Below, piece after piece: positions 8,756-20,300 of a DNA stretch of 64,000 nt (positions are counted from its first letter, which is position 1; each line of letters opens with the position of its first letter). Source of the stretch: Ancylobacter polymorphus (GTDB taxonomy: Bacteria > Pseudomonadota > Alphaproteobacteria > Rhizobiales > Xanthobacteraceae); the NCBI RefSeq assembly GCF_030813495.1, contig NZ_JAUSUI010000011.1, positions 87,551 through 151,550 on the forward strand, read 5' to 3'. A model generated the notes under the pieces. The model was not told the origin of the DNA, ran no database searches, and was given only the letters and a program-made list of their open reading frames with translations. The translations under genes and the position numbers were made by a program.

Positions 8756-8781
8756 GTAACACCTTCCCTGCGACGGTCGAA
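8756..8781 (+). promoter_or_regulatory. ECF promoter of the bufferin operon
   Basis: GTAACA (8756-8761), exactly 16 bases, CGAA (8778-8781), 51 bases before the bufA ATG. Two perfect copies in opposite directions flanking the sigma/bufA intergenic region make recognition by the adjacent ECF factor very likely. Confidence 0.72.
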
Positions 8782-8832
8782 TGGACAATCGCACGGCCGA
8801 GCTGGGCCGCGCCATGCCACAGGAGATCACCC

Positions 8833-9120
8833 ATGAACCGCTCGACCCTCGCTCTCGCCCTTGCCGGCTCGCTCACCGCGGCTCTTGCCGGCGCCGCCTT
8901 TGCCGCGCCGCTGGCGCCGGAAAAGATGGCCGGCAATGAGAAGTGCTACGGCATCGCCCTGAAGGGGCAGAATGACTGCGCCGCCGGCCCCGGCACCAGC
9001 TGCGCCGGCACCTCGACCATGGACTATCAGGGCAATGCCTGGAAGGCGGTGCCCAAGGGCACCTGCGTGACCATGAAGGGTGGCAGCCATATGGGCTCGC
9101 TGACTCCGATCAAGAGCTGA
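8833..9120 (+). CDS. bufA: Bufferin precursor peptide (DUF2282)
   Basis: A 95-residue secreted peptide. A Sec signal peptide ([20 protein letters not shown], cleavage after AFA near residue 24) is followed by a Cys-containing core with four cysteines, in [20 protein letters not shown] and GTCVTMKGG. This is the BufA1/DUF2282 pattern. In this family Cys residues are converted to copper-binding heterocycles by the DUF692 enzyme, and the peptide is exported to buffer copper. AGGAG precedes the ATG by 7 bases. It is first in the operon under an ECF promoter and is followed by an attenuator-like hairpin. Modification here is inferred from the partners. Confidence 0.9.
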   Translation: MNRSTLALALAGSLTAALAGAAFAAPLAPEKMAGNEKCYGIALKGQNDCAAGPGTSCAGTSTMDYQGNAWKAVPKGTCVTMKGGSHMGSLTPIKS

Positions 9121-9129
9121 GCCGGCTCA

Positions 9130-9153
9130 AGGAGGCCCGTCACCGGGCCTCCT
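9130..9153 (+). terminator. Attenuator-like hairpin between bufA and bufB
   Basis: Perfect 10-bp stem AGGAGGCCCG/CGGGCCTCCT closed by a TCAC loop, 9 bases after the bufA stop and followed by a pyrimidine-rich, not pure-T, tract. It is probably a partial terminator or 3' stabiliser that keeps precursor mRNA in excess over enzyme mRNA. Confidence 0.6.
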
Positions 9154-9201
9154 CCCCTTCCGGCCGCCGGATCAAGCTCCTTGTCTGACGCGAGATGTCC
9201 C

Positions 9202-10077
9202 ATGCCTCTCACTCCCGACCGCCTGCCGGCCCGTGCCGGGCTCGGCCTCAAGCCCGAGCATTACCGTGATGTGCTGGAAACCCGGCCCGATATCGGCTTC
9301 TTCGAAGTCCACGCCGAGAACTACATGGGCGCGGGCGGGCCGCCACACGCCTATCTCGAAGCGGTGGCCGCCCTGTACCCGCTGTCGCTGCACGGTGTCG
9401 GCCTGTCCATCGGCGGGGCGGGGCCGCTCGACACCGCGCATCTGCGCCGGCTGCGGGCGCTGATCGACCGTTACCGGCCGCACAGCTTTTCCGAGCATCT
9501 CGCCTGGTCGACGCACGACACCGGCTTTCTCAACGACCTCCTGCCCCTGCCCTACACGCCGGAGACGCTGGCGCGGGTGAGCGCGCATGTCGAGGAGACG
9601 CAGCAGGCGATCGGGCGGCAGCTGCTGCTGGAGAATCCCTCCACCTATCTCGTCTTCGCCGAGAGCACGATCGATGAGATTGATTTTCTGGAGGCGGTCG
9701 CCTCCCGCACCGGCTGCGGCCTGCTGCTCGACGTCAACAATGTGATGGTGTCCTGCGTCAATCACAGGCTGGACCCGCATCTCTACATCGACCGCTTTCC
9801 GGTCGGGCGCGTGGGTGAAATCCACCTCGCCGGCTATGACGAGACGACGGACGGCGCCGGCGACCGGCTGCTGATCGACGCCCATGGCTCACCGGTCCGC
9901 ACCGATGTGATGGCGCTCTACGACCATGCGCTCTCCCGCACCGGCCCGGTACCGACGCTGATCGAATGGGACAATGACGTGCCCGACTTCGCCACCCTGC
10001 ACGCGGAGGCGATGCGGGTGGAAGCACGGATCGCGGCCGAGGCGGCGCGGCGCGCCCCGCTGCGGCGGACGGGGTGA
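9202..10077 (+). CDS. bufB: DUF692 (MNIO) bufferin-modifying iron oxygenase
   Basis: A 291-residue TIM-barrel protein of the multinuclear non-heme iron-dependent oxygenase family. It has RAGLGLKPEH at the N-terminus, then FEVHAENYMG, LHGVGLSIGG, FSEHLAW, LLENPSTY, LLLDVNNVMV, EIHLAGYDE, IDAHGSPV and LIEWDNDVPDF. These contain the His, Asp, Asn and Glu residues that hold the iron cluster in MbnB and other MNIOs. It installs thiol-derived heterocycles on cysteines of the bufA peptide. A TTG at 9181 would extend it by 7 residues; the ATG at 9202 is preferred. It needs the adjacent DUF2063 partner. Confidence 0.92.
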   Translation: MPLTPDRLPARAGLGLKPEHYRDVLETRPDIGFFEVHAENYMGAGGPPHAYLEAVAALYPLSLHGVGLSIGGAGPLDTAHLRRLRALIDRYRPHSFSEHLAWSTHDTGFLNDLLPLPYTPETLARVSAHVEETQQAIGRQLLLENPSTYLVFAESTIDEIDFLEAVASRTGCGLLLDVNNVMVSCVNHRLDPHLYIDRFPVGRVGEIHLAGYDETTDGAGDRLLIDAHGSPVRTDVMALYDHALSRTGPVPTLIEWDNDVPDFATLHAEAMRVEARIAAEAARRAPLRRTG

Positions 10078-10080
10078 GCC

Positions 10081-10851
10081 ATGGACAGCGCCACCCGCCA
10101 ACACGGTTTCGCACAGGCCCTTCTCCATCCCGGCGCCCTGGTGCCGCCCGGCCTCACCGGCGCGCGCGGTACGGCGGATGCCGCCCGCTTCGCCGTCTAT
10201 CGCAACAATGTCCATGTCGGGCTGACGCGGGCGCTGGCGCAGCGCTTCATTGTTACCGAGCGGCTGGTGGGGGCGGAATTCTTCGCCGGCATGGCCCGCG
10301 CCTATGTCGGTGGATGCAAGCCCGCCTCGCCCTTGCTCATGCACTATGGCGATGATTTCCCCGATTTCATAGCCGACTTCGCGCCGGCCGCGACCCTGCC
10401 CTATCTCGCCGATGTCGCCCGGCTGGAGGCGGCGTGGACGCGGGCCTATCACGCCGCCGACGCGGCACCGCTGGCGCTCGCGCGGCTCGCCGGCCTGGCG
10501 CCGGAAGAGATGGCGGGCCTCACCCTGCGTGCGCACCCTTCCGCGACCTTGCTGCACTCCGCCCATCCCGTCGGCGCGATCTGGGCGGCGCATCAGGGCG
10601 CCACAGTCACTCCCGTCGAAAGCTGGAACGCGGAAACGGTGCTGGTGGTGCGGCCGGACATGGCGGTGAGCGTGCATGTCCTGCCGCCCGGCGACGGGCC
10701 CTTCGCCGCGCGCCTCTTGGCCGGCCACGCGCTGGGCGAGGCGGCGGAGGCGGCGCTTGCCGTCGACCCCGGCTTTGATTTCGGCACCGCGCTCGTCGGC
10801 CTTCTCACACTCAGTGCCTTCTCCGACATGCAACAGGGAGACGTGCCATGA
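10081..10851 (+). CDS. bufC: DUF2063 partner protein of the MNIO enzyme
   Basis: A 256-residue protein. The N-terminal DUF2063 region (FAQALLHPGALVPPGL, ARFAVYRNNVHVGLTRALAQ, FFAGMARAYV) is typical of the substrate-presenting partner of DUF692 enzymes. The C-terminal half is the more variable recognition region. The start lies 3 bases after the bufB stop, preceded by GGGTGAG, so translation is coupled. It probably binds the leader of the bufA peptide and delivers it to BufB. Confidence 0.88.
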   Translation: MDSATRQHGFAQALLHPGALVPPGLTGARGTADAARFAVYRNNVHVGLTRALAQRFIVTERLVGAEFFAGMARAYVGGCKPASPLLMHYGDDFPDFIADFAPAATLPYLADVARLEAAWTRAYHAADAAPLALARLAGLAPEEMAGLTLRAHPSATLLHSAHPVGAIWAAHQGATVTPVESWNAETVLVVRPDMAVSVHVLPPGDGPFAARLLAGHALGEAAEAALAVDPGFDFGTALVGLLTLSAFSDMQQGDVP

Positions 10852-11372
10852 CGTTCGACATCCGGGACGCTGCGCGCGGACGGCAGCAGCGTCGGCCTCT
10901 TTCGTTCCTAACCCCGATCGCCCGGGCGGAGGCGCTGCTGGCGGCGATCCCGCCGGCTCTGCCGCTGCTCGCGCTGCGCGTCGCGCTGGCGGTGCCGTTC
11001 TTCCTGTCGGGCCTCACCAAATGGGACGGCTTTCTCACCCTCTCGGCCGGGGCGCATTTCCTGTTCGAGGAGGAGTTCCGGCTGCACCTTTTCGGCGCCG
11101 CCTATCCCTACCCCTTCCCCACGCTGATGGCGGCGGCGGCCGGGACGGGAGAGATCGTGCTGCCGCTACTACTCCTGTTCGGCCTCGCCACCCGCTTTGC
11201 CGCGCTCGGCCTGCTGGCCATGACGGCCATCATCCAGCTCACCATTCCCGAGGGCTGGGCGAATTTTCACCTGCCCTGGGCGGCCATGGCTTTCGCGCTG
11301 GTGGTGTTCGGCGGCGGCCCGCTGGGGCTGGACGGGCTGTGGCGGCGGCTCTTTCCCGCACCACAGCCCTGA
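10848..11372 (+). CDS. DoxX-family membrane protein of the bufferin operon
   Basis: A 174-residue DoxX/quinol-oxidase-subunit-like membrane protein with four hydrophobic segments. Diagnostic segments are LRVALAVPFFLSGLTKWDG, AAAGTGEIVLPLLLLFGLATRFA and LGLLAMTAIIQL. It overlaps bufC by four bases (ATGA). DoxX proteins commonly close DUF692/DUF2063 operons; the proposed role is redox support in the membrane, not demonstrated. It converges with the PKS/NRPS gene, leaving 12 bases between stops. Confidence 0.86.
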   Translation: MTFDIRDAARGRQQRRPLSFLTPIARAEALLAAIPPALPLLALRVALAVPFFLSGLTKWDGFLTLSAGAHFLFEEEFRLHLFGAAYPYPFPTLMAAAAGTGEIVLPLLLLFGLATRFAALGLLAMTAIIQLTIPEGWANFHLPWAAMAFALVVFGGGPLGLDGLWRRLFPAPQP

Positions 11373-11384
11373 ACCGGCCGCCGC

Positions 11385-14300
11385 TCAGGTGAAGGCGATC
11401 AGCGTGTCGAGATCGTCCTGGCTCAGGGCGAGCCCGGCGAAGTCGCTCGGCGAATAGCGCCGGGCGGACTGGGCCGCCACCACCCGGCAGGCCTCGGCCT
11501 CGGCGCGCACGGCGTCGAGCAGGCGCTCGATGGTCGCGGCGTCATGGCCGGCGCCGAATTCGCAGCGCAGCACGAGCGCACCGCCTTCCTGCCAGCAATT
11601 GAAGGCGAGGCGGTGCGGACGGGCCGCTTGCGCCGCCCGCTCGCGCCCCGCGCCGAGCCGCACAAGCGCCAGGCCGGCATGGCCGAAACGGCTGATATCG
11701 CCGAGGAAGTTAAACGACACTTGCGGCCGCGACCCGGTGAGCGGCGGGGTGGCGGCGCGCAGCAGGCCATAGCCCATGGCCCGGCCGGCGGCCGCGCGCG
11801 CGCGTTCCTTCACCGCCAGCAGCCAGGCCGGCAGGTCGCCCGTCTCCGCCGGCAGTGCCACGGGATAACGGGTGGTGAACCAGCCAATGGTGCGCGACAG
11901 GTCGATGGCGCCATCGCCCGTGTCGCGGCCATGGCCTTCCAGCTCCAGTTGCAGCGCACCGCCGGTCCAGGCGATGAGCGGGCGGGCGATGAGGGCGAGC
12001 GCACTCTCCTGCGGCTGGTGGCCGAAACGCTCGGCAAGATCGGCGAGCAGCGGCTGCGACAACGCCGCCTCCAGCCGCAGATCGCGGGTGCGGGCGCTGC
12101 CCTCCACATCCGGCGCGGCGGGATGGTCGAGCGGCACGGCGGTGGGCGCGAGCGCCACCGATTGCCAATAGGGCCGGTCGGCCTCGAAGGCGGCACCGGC
12201 CCCGGCCTGGTGGCGGCACCACCACGACCAGGCGGTGGGCGGCGCCAGCACCGGCTGCGGAGGATCGGACAGCGCCCTGGCGAGATCGTCGGCGAGGATC
12301 GCCCAGGACACCATGTCGAAGACGAGGTGATGCACCGCCACGACAAGGCGCAGAACCGCGCCAGCCTCGATCATGCCGGCGGCGAGCGGGCGCCCGGCCA
12401 GCGGGTCGATCGTCGCCACAAGACGGTCGGCCATGCGGTCTTCGCGCGGGGAGACATCCTGGCCGACGGCCACCTTCTCGCGCAGCAGAGCCGGCAGGCC
12501 CGGCGCATCCACCACCTGCTGCAGCGGCGGCGCCCCTTCCTGCAGCCGAATCCGCAGCCCGTCATGACGGGCAACGGAAGCGGCCAGCGCCGCCTCCACC
12601 GCTGCGGGCGCGGTGCCGGGGGGCAGATCGAATACGGCGGTGAGCGCCCAGTGCCGGCGGTCGGGCATGGCGAGCCCCATGAACCAGTTCTGGATCGGGG
12701 TCAGCGGCACCGGCTCGGCGACCGGCCCGCGGGCCTCCACCGTGTCCGCAGCGGCCGGCTTCATCAGCGCCGCCAGGGCGCGCGGGGTCGGCGCGGTGAA
12801 AATCTGCGCCGGGGAGAGCAGCCACCCCGCCGCCCGCGCCTTGCCGGCGAGCTGGATCGCCATGATGGAATCGCCGCCGAGAGCGAAGAAATCATCGTCC
12901 GGGCCAAGGCTGGCCGCCGTGCCGAGCGCGGCGAAAAGTTCGCGCCACAGCGCAAGGACCGTGGCGAGCGGATCGCCCGTGCCGGAAGCCTCGGCAACGA
13001 TGGCGGCGTCGCCGGCCATGGGCGCGGCGAACAGCGCGCGCAGCGCCGTACGGTCCAACTTGCCATTGACGGTGAGCGGCAGCGCCTCGACGAGAATGAG
13101 GCGCGAGAGGCGCTGCGCCTCTGGCAGCTTGTCCTTGAGCTGGGCGTCGAGACGCGGCGCGTCCTGCCCCGGCGCCACCGCCGCGCCGACGAGGCGCACA
13201 GTGCCGTCGTCCTCGCGCAGCGCCAGCACCGCCGCGTCGCGCACGCCGGCGCAGGCGCGCAGCTGCGCCGCGACGCCGTTGGGATCGACGCGGTGACCAC
13301 GCACCTTCACCATGTCGTCCTTGCGGCCGAGGAAGCGAGTGAGCCCATCGGCGTCACGGCTGCCGAGATCGCCGGTGAGATAGGCACGCGTGCCGTCATC
13401 GAGGCGAATGAAACCGGTCGCGGCCTCGCCGGCCGGCATCGGCTCCGCCTCGGCTTCGCCGACATAGCCAAGTGCCACACCCGCCCCGCTCACCCGGATT
13501 TCCCCGGTCTCGCCGGCGGGCAGCACCGCGCCCTCGGCGTCGACAATGTCGATCTGCACCCCGTCGAGCGCATAGCCCACGGGCACGCGGTCCGGCGCCT
13601 GCGCCCCGGCGGCCAGCGTCGGCGTGACCTCCACCATGGTGCAGCCTATGGTGGTTTCGGTCGGGCCGTAATGGTTGAACAGGCGCAGCTCCGGCCGCAG
13701 CGCCCTCAGTTTTTCGACGAGGCCGAAGGTCAGCACATCGCCGCCGCACACCAGCGCCCGGCGGGGTAGAAGCGCGGCGGCTTCCGGATGCGCCATGAGT
13801 GCGGCGAGATGGGTGGGGACGATCTTGAGCACATCCGCCGGGTGCCGCGTCATCCAGTCGATGAAGGCGGCGGGGTCGCGGGCGGTCGCCGCGTCCAGCA
13901 CGTTGAGCGTGCCGCCGGAGGCCACGGCGCCGATCACGCTGGTATAGCCGAGATCGGCAGCGAAGGAGGTGGCGATGGCGAAGACCTGCGGGCCGGAAAG
14001 GTCCAGCCGGCGCAGCAGCGCCCGCGCATAGGCATCGAGCCCGCCGCAGGACACGCGCACGCCCTTTGGCCGGCCGGTGGAGCCGGACGTGAACAGGACA
14101 TAGGCGAGATCGTCGGCAGCGCGTTCCGCATGCGGCGGGGTCTCACCCGGCTGCGGGTCGCGGTTCCAGCCCAGCACCGGCACGGCGACGGGTTCGCCGG
14201 CGGTCGCGGCATCGGCCACCACCACCCGCGCGCCGCACGCCGCCAGCAGCGTGGCGCGGTAGGTGGCGGGATAGTCGGGATCGAGCGGGACGAAGGCCGC

Positions 14301-17300
14301 GCCGAGATGGCTCGCCGCCGCCATCGCCACCAGCGGGCCAGCGCCGCGCGCGAGGCAGAAGGCGACCCGGTCGCCACGCTCGACGCCCTGTGCCGCCAGA
14401 CGGGCGGCGAGATCGCCGCTGGACCGTGCAAGCTCCGCCCAGCTCAGCGTGCCGTCGCGGTCGACCACCGCAGGCGCGTCAGGCGTCGTGGCGGCCCAAT
14501 GCGCGACATGATCGGCGAGGCTGGTGGGCAAGGGCGCGGATTCGGGCGGCGCCGGGACCACCGGCGCCTCCGGCTCGGCCGGCGCCGTGCCGACCGCCTC
14601 CAGCAAGGTACGGTAGCGGGCGACCCAGGCTTCGACGCGGGCGGCGTCGAACAGGTCGGTGTTGAAATTGGCTTCGATCGCGAGGCCTTCCTCGCTGGAT
14701 TCGAGGTTCCAGTTGAGGTCCCAGCGCACGCGGCCATGGGCGTTAGCGCGCGGTGTCGGGGCCAGGCCGCCGAAGGGGGCAAGCGGCTCCACTCTGTCGA
14801 GATTGAAGGACACGCTCGCCAGCGGCGGGCGGGACGGGTCGCGCCGCACGCCACTGGCCTTGACGATGGCGGAGAGCGGATAGGCGGGATAGGCCATGGC
14901 CTGCGCCATGGCGGCACGGGTAGCGGCGAGCGCATCGCCCTTGAGCCCCTCAAGGCGCACCGGCACGGTGGAGATGCAATAGCCGGTCAGGCCCGGCTCG
15001 CCCACCAGCGGCTGGCCCGCGGCGAAGATCGCCACGACGAGATCGTCCGCGCCGGAGAGCTCCGCCAGCAACTGTCCATAGGCGGCGAGGCACAGGGTGA
15101 ACAGCGAGCAGTCGAGCGCCCGCGCCCGCGCGGCGAGTTCGGCGGCGAAGGCGGGCGGCAGCAGCGCACGCACCGTGCCGCCTTCATAGGTTTGGAGCGG
15201 CGGGCGCGGCCGGTCTGTGGGGAGCGCCAGCGCCGCCGGCGGCTGGGCGAACACGCTTTGCCAATGCGCCGCGGCTTCCGCATCGGCTGCGGCGTCGCGG
15301 GCGAAGCCGGCGAAGCGCTCATAGGCGGCCGGGGCCGGCAGCGCGGGCTCGGTGCCGGCAAGGCGGGCGGTGTAGAGCTGGCCGAGTTCGTTGGCCAGCA
15401 CCTGCAGAGACCAGCCATCGGTAACGATATGCGGCTGGACCAGCACCAGCGCTGTCTGCGTGCCGCCGCTCAGCAGCGCCACGCGCAGCATGCCGGCGCG
15501 CGACAGGTCGAAGGGCCGCGCAGCCATCTCCCGCACGAAGCAGTCCAGCTCCGCCGCGTCGGCGAACGCGGCCTGTTCCAGCGCCACGCGGGCCTCCGGC
15601 TCGATGACCGCCATGGCGCCATCGTTCTCGAAGCGCATGCGCAGGCTGTCATGGCGGGCGACAAGATCGGCCAGCGCCGCGCTCAGCGCCGCCACGTCGA
15701 GCGCGCCGGGTAGGCGCAGCACCAGCGACTGGTTATAGGCCGCCGCACTTTCCGGGCTGAAGGCGGCGAGCGTCCACAGCGCCTGCTGGCCCGGCGCGGT
15801 GGCGAAGCGGCGGGGCACCGCCGAAGGCGGCGGCAGCGCCGCGCCGCCCATGAGGCCGGCAGTGGCGAGGGCGCGGGCACTCTCCCGCACCGCGCGGGCG
15901 ACGTGGGCGAGGTCGTCCTCGCTATGGGCGGTGGAAAGGAAGCAGGTGCGCCCCTCCCAGACATAGACGCCGCGCGAAATGAGCTGGCTATAGAACAGGT
16001 CGCTGGCGCCGGTGAAACGCAGCACGGAGGAGAAGTGCTCCACGCGCAGCGGGCTGCCGTCTTCCTCCAGCGCGGCGTTCAGCGTGGCGCACAGCGCCTG
16101 CGTGCGGGCGTTCAGCCGCTCCTGCAGCGCCGGGCCGGACGCGTCGAGATGGCCGAGCATCGCCGTGGCCGCCGCCATGGCGAGCGGGTTCTTGTTGAAA
16201 GTGCCGGCAAAGAAGGTGCGCTCGGCCTTGGGGCCGCCGGCGCCGTCCAGCGGCCAGACGCCGCCGTCGATGCCGTCGAGAAAGGCACTGCGGCCGGAGA
16301 CGACGCCGATGGGCAGGCCGCCGCCGACGATCTTGCCATAGGTGACGAGATCGGCCCGCACCCCCGCCCAGGCCTGCGCCCCGCCGGCGGCGACGCGGAA
16401 GCCGAGCAGCACTTCGTCGAAGATCAGCGCCGCACCGGCGCGGGCGGTGAAGCCGCGCAGCCAGTGCAGGAAATCGCGCGGCTGCAGGCCCGGGCGGCGG
16501 CTCTGCACCGGCTCGACAATAACCGCCGCCAGCCGGTCGCCCAGCGCTTCCAGCGCCATCTGGCTGCCTTCGGGGTCGGCATAGTCCAGCACCACCACAT
16601 CCGCCAGCATGCCCGGCGGGGTGCCGCTGGCGAGCGGCAGGCTGGCGCCATCGCTGCCGGAACGGGCCAGCGTGCCGTCGAAATGGCCGTGATAGGAGCC
16701 GGCGAACATCGCCACCAGCGAACGGCCGGTAGCATGGCGGGCAAGGCGCAGCGCGGTCATCACCGCTTCCGTGCCGGTGTTGCAGAACACCGACCGCTCA
16801 TTGCCGGTGAGCTTCGCGATCAGCGCGGCGGCCTCGCCGGCCTTTTCCGCCTGCGGGCCGAGAAACAGCCCCTGCTCGGCGATCTGGCGCTGGATGGCCT
16901 CCACCACCATGGGCGGGCTGTGGCCGAGCAGTTGGACGCCGAAACCCATGGTGAGGTCGACATAATCATTGCCGTCGGCATCGACGACATGACTGCCCTG
17001 CCCCTTCACGCCAATGATCGGGTAGAGCAGCGATTTGGTCTCCGGCCGGAATCCCGCCACCGCCCGGCTGTCGGCCAGCACCGGCCCGAAGGCTTCGCGC
17101 TGGTGGCGGGAGGCGCCGTGGCTCGCGCCGTAGCGGGCGGCGAAATCGGCGATGAAACCCGCCGCCTCCGGGCTCAGCGCCTCGGTCGGTGTGGCAGGCG
17201 GGGGGCTGGCAGGCGGGAGAGTGGGGCTGGACACGCGAGCCTCCGTCGCCGCCGAGAGGGCGGCCATGGTCGGAATGGCGGAAAGCGGGGCGATGGCGGC

Positions 17301-20300
17301 AGCTGCGGCGGCGGGGTCGGGGGCTTTCGCCTCCACCTCGCGCAGCACCCGCTCCAGCAGCGCCCGCGGCGTGGTGAGGGTTGTGAACAATTCGCGCCGG
17401 GGAATCGCGACTTTCCACCGCCGCTCAAGCGTGGAAAGCGCCTCGGCGAGGGCAAGGGAATCCACCCCAAGGGTGAAGAAGCCGGCATCGCCCGCCAGTG
17501 CCGCTTCGCTCAGCTGCAGGCTGCGCCGCAGGCTGGTGGCGAGGGCGGCGCGGATGTCCTCGCGGTTCAAGGCCGGTGCGGCGGGCACGGGAACCGCAGC
17601 AGGCATCGCGGAGACCGGCGGAAGGAGCGCAGCCGCGTGCCGGCGCGGTGCCTCGACCCAGTGGCGGTCGCGCGCGAAGGGATAGGGTGGCAGGCGCGCC
17701 GGGACGGCGCCGCTCGCCGGCCATGTCACGTCGAGGCCGGCGACGAACAGGCGGCACAGCGCCAGCGCCAGCGTTTCGCCCGCCGCCCGGTTGCGGCGCA
17801 TGGTGGGGATGAAGCGGGTGTCGCGGCCCTCAAAACCCGCGGCGCGCTGGGCGAAGCCAACCAGCGTCGCGGCCGGGCCGATCTCCACCACGACATTCAC
17901 GCCCTCGCGCGCCAGGGTGTCGAGCCCGGCGCCGAAGCGCACGGGCTGGCGGATCTGCCGGCCCCAATAGGCCGGATCGCACAGATCGACCGAAAGATCG
18001 CCGCTGACGTTGGAGACGACCGGCAGGCGCGGCGCGGCGAGCATCGCCGCGCGCACCCGCTGCTCGAAGGGCTCGACGGCGGCGTCCATCAGGTGCGAAT
18101 GAAAAGCGTGGCTGGTGACGATGCGCTGGCTGCGGATGCCTTCCGCATCCAGCGCGGCGAGCACTTGCGCGATCGCCTCGCCCGGCCCGGACAGCACGAC
18201 TTCCTCCGGCGCGTTCAGCGCCGCGATATCGAGGCGCCCCTCGACAGCGTGCAGCGCCGCTTCGAGCTGTTCCAGCGGCGCGAACACCGCCACCATCTCG
18301 CCGCCCGGCGGCAATGCCCCCATCAACGCACCGCGCGCGGCCACAATGTCGAGCGCCGCCTCGAAAGGCACCACGCCGGCGAGGCAGGCGGCCGACCATT
18401 CGCCGAGACTGTGGCCGGCGACGAGGTCCGGCGTGATGCCGCAGGCGGCGAGCCGTTCGGCCAGCGCCATTTCCAGCGCGAACAGAACCGGCTGCACCTC
18501 GGCGGTGTCGGTCAGCGGCGGGCCTTCCCTGTCGAACATCCGCGCGGCGAGGTCGCGCCCCATCTGCAGCCCAGCCGCGTCGATCCGCGCGCGAAAGGCC
18601 GGGTCGGCGGCGTAGAGATCCGCCGCCATGCCCGGCCACTGGCTGCCCTGCCCGGAAAACAGGAAGGCAACCTTCGGGATATCCGGCAGAGCCTGCCCGA
18701 CGGCGCCGACCTGCGGCGCCTCGCCGGCGGCAATGGCGCGCAGGCCCGCCAGCGCTTCCTCAGGACTGCGGGCGAGACAGGCGGCGCGATGGGCGAAGCG
18801 TCCGCGCCCCCGGTTCAGCGCCGCAGCGATGCCGGCGAGCGGAATCTGCGGGTCGGCGGCGAGATGATCGGCAAGCCCCGCCGCCACGCGGCGCAGGGCC
18901 TCGGCATCGGGGGCGGAAAAGGCGAGGACGGCAGGCAGCGGCGGGGCGACCGGCACCTCCGGCGCGGGCGGGGCTTCTTCCAGAATGAGATGGGCGTTGG
19001 TGCCGGAAAAGCCGAAGCTGCTCACCCCGGCGCGGCGCGGCGCGCCGGCGGGCCATTGCATCGCTTCGGCGACGACGCGAACGGGAAGTTCGTCCCAGGC
19101 GATGCGCGGATTGGGCTGGGTCTGGTGCAGCGTCGCCGGCAGCCGGCCGGCTTCCAGCGCCAGCACCATCTTGATCAGCCCGGCAATGCCGGCGGCGGCT
19201 TCCAGATGGCCGATATTGGTCTTTACCGAGCCCAGCAGCAGCGGCTCGGTGCGCAAAAGGCCATAGGCGGCGGCGAGCGCCTGCACTTCGATGGGATCGC
19301 CCAGCGGCGTGCCGGTGCCATGACATTCCACCGCCTGCACATCGGCCGCTGACAGGCCGGCATCGGCGAGCGCGCTCGCAATCACCGCCCGCTGCGCCGC
19401 TCCATTGGGCGCGGTGAGCGCGCTGGAATGGCCGTCATGATTGAGCGCGGAGCCGCGAATAACCGCACGGATGGCATCGCCGTCGCGCAGCGCATCGGCG
19501 AGGCGCTTCAGCACCACCAGCCCGCCGCCCTCGCCGCGCACATAGCCATCGGCGGCGGCGTCGAAGGTGCGGCAGGCATGGCGGGGGCCGAGCATGCCGG
19601 CGGCGGCGAGGGCGGCGGTCACATCGGCGTCGAGCGTGAGATTCACCCCGCCCGCCAAAGCGAGGTCGCATTCGGCGCTGCGCAGCGCACGGCAGGCGGC
19701 GTGCACGGCGACCAGCGAGGAAGAACAGGCGGTGTCGAGCACCAGCGCCGGGCCGGTGACATCGAGCCAGTGGGCGATGCGGCCGGCGGCGATGGAGCCG
19801 GCATTGCCGAGAATGGCGGCGGGGGAGAGCGAACCGGTTGCCTGAAAGCGGGACTCGTACTCATTGGCGCCGAGGCCGAGAAACACGCCGGTGGCGCGGG
19901 AACGCCGCGCCGCATCCGCATAGCCGGCGTCTTCCAGCGCCTGCCAGGCCAGCATCAGCGCGAGGCGGTGCTGCGGGTCCATGGCGTCGGCTTCGAGCGG
20001 GCGCAGGCCGAAGAAACCGGGGTCGAAGGTCTCCACCCCCTCGACATAGCCGCCGGGCGGCAGGCCGTCGCGCTCCGGCCGGTCGGCGGGAGCGGGGCGC
20101 ACAGCGTCGCGGCCCTCGAACAGCAGACGGCCATAAGCCAGCGCCGAGTCGACATCGGCGAAGCGGGCGGCGAGGCCGATGATAGCCACGGGCGCACGGG
20201 CGCGGGCGGTCTCGGCCCGCAGCGCGTCGATGCGCCCTTCCAGCGCCAGCATCAGATCGGTGACCTGTTCGGGGTGCAGCCGGCTCAGCCGGGCGAGCAG

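Noticed and set aside
11544..19352. Long plus-strand open frames opposite the megasynthase
   Set aside because: Shadows of the minus-strand PKS/NRPS gene with no domain signal.
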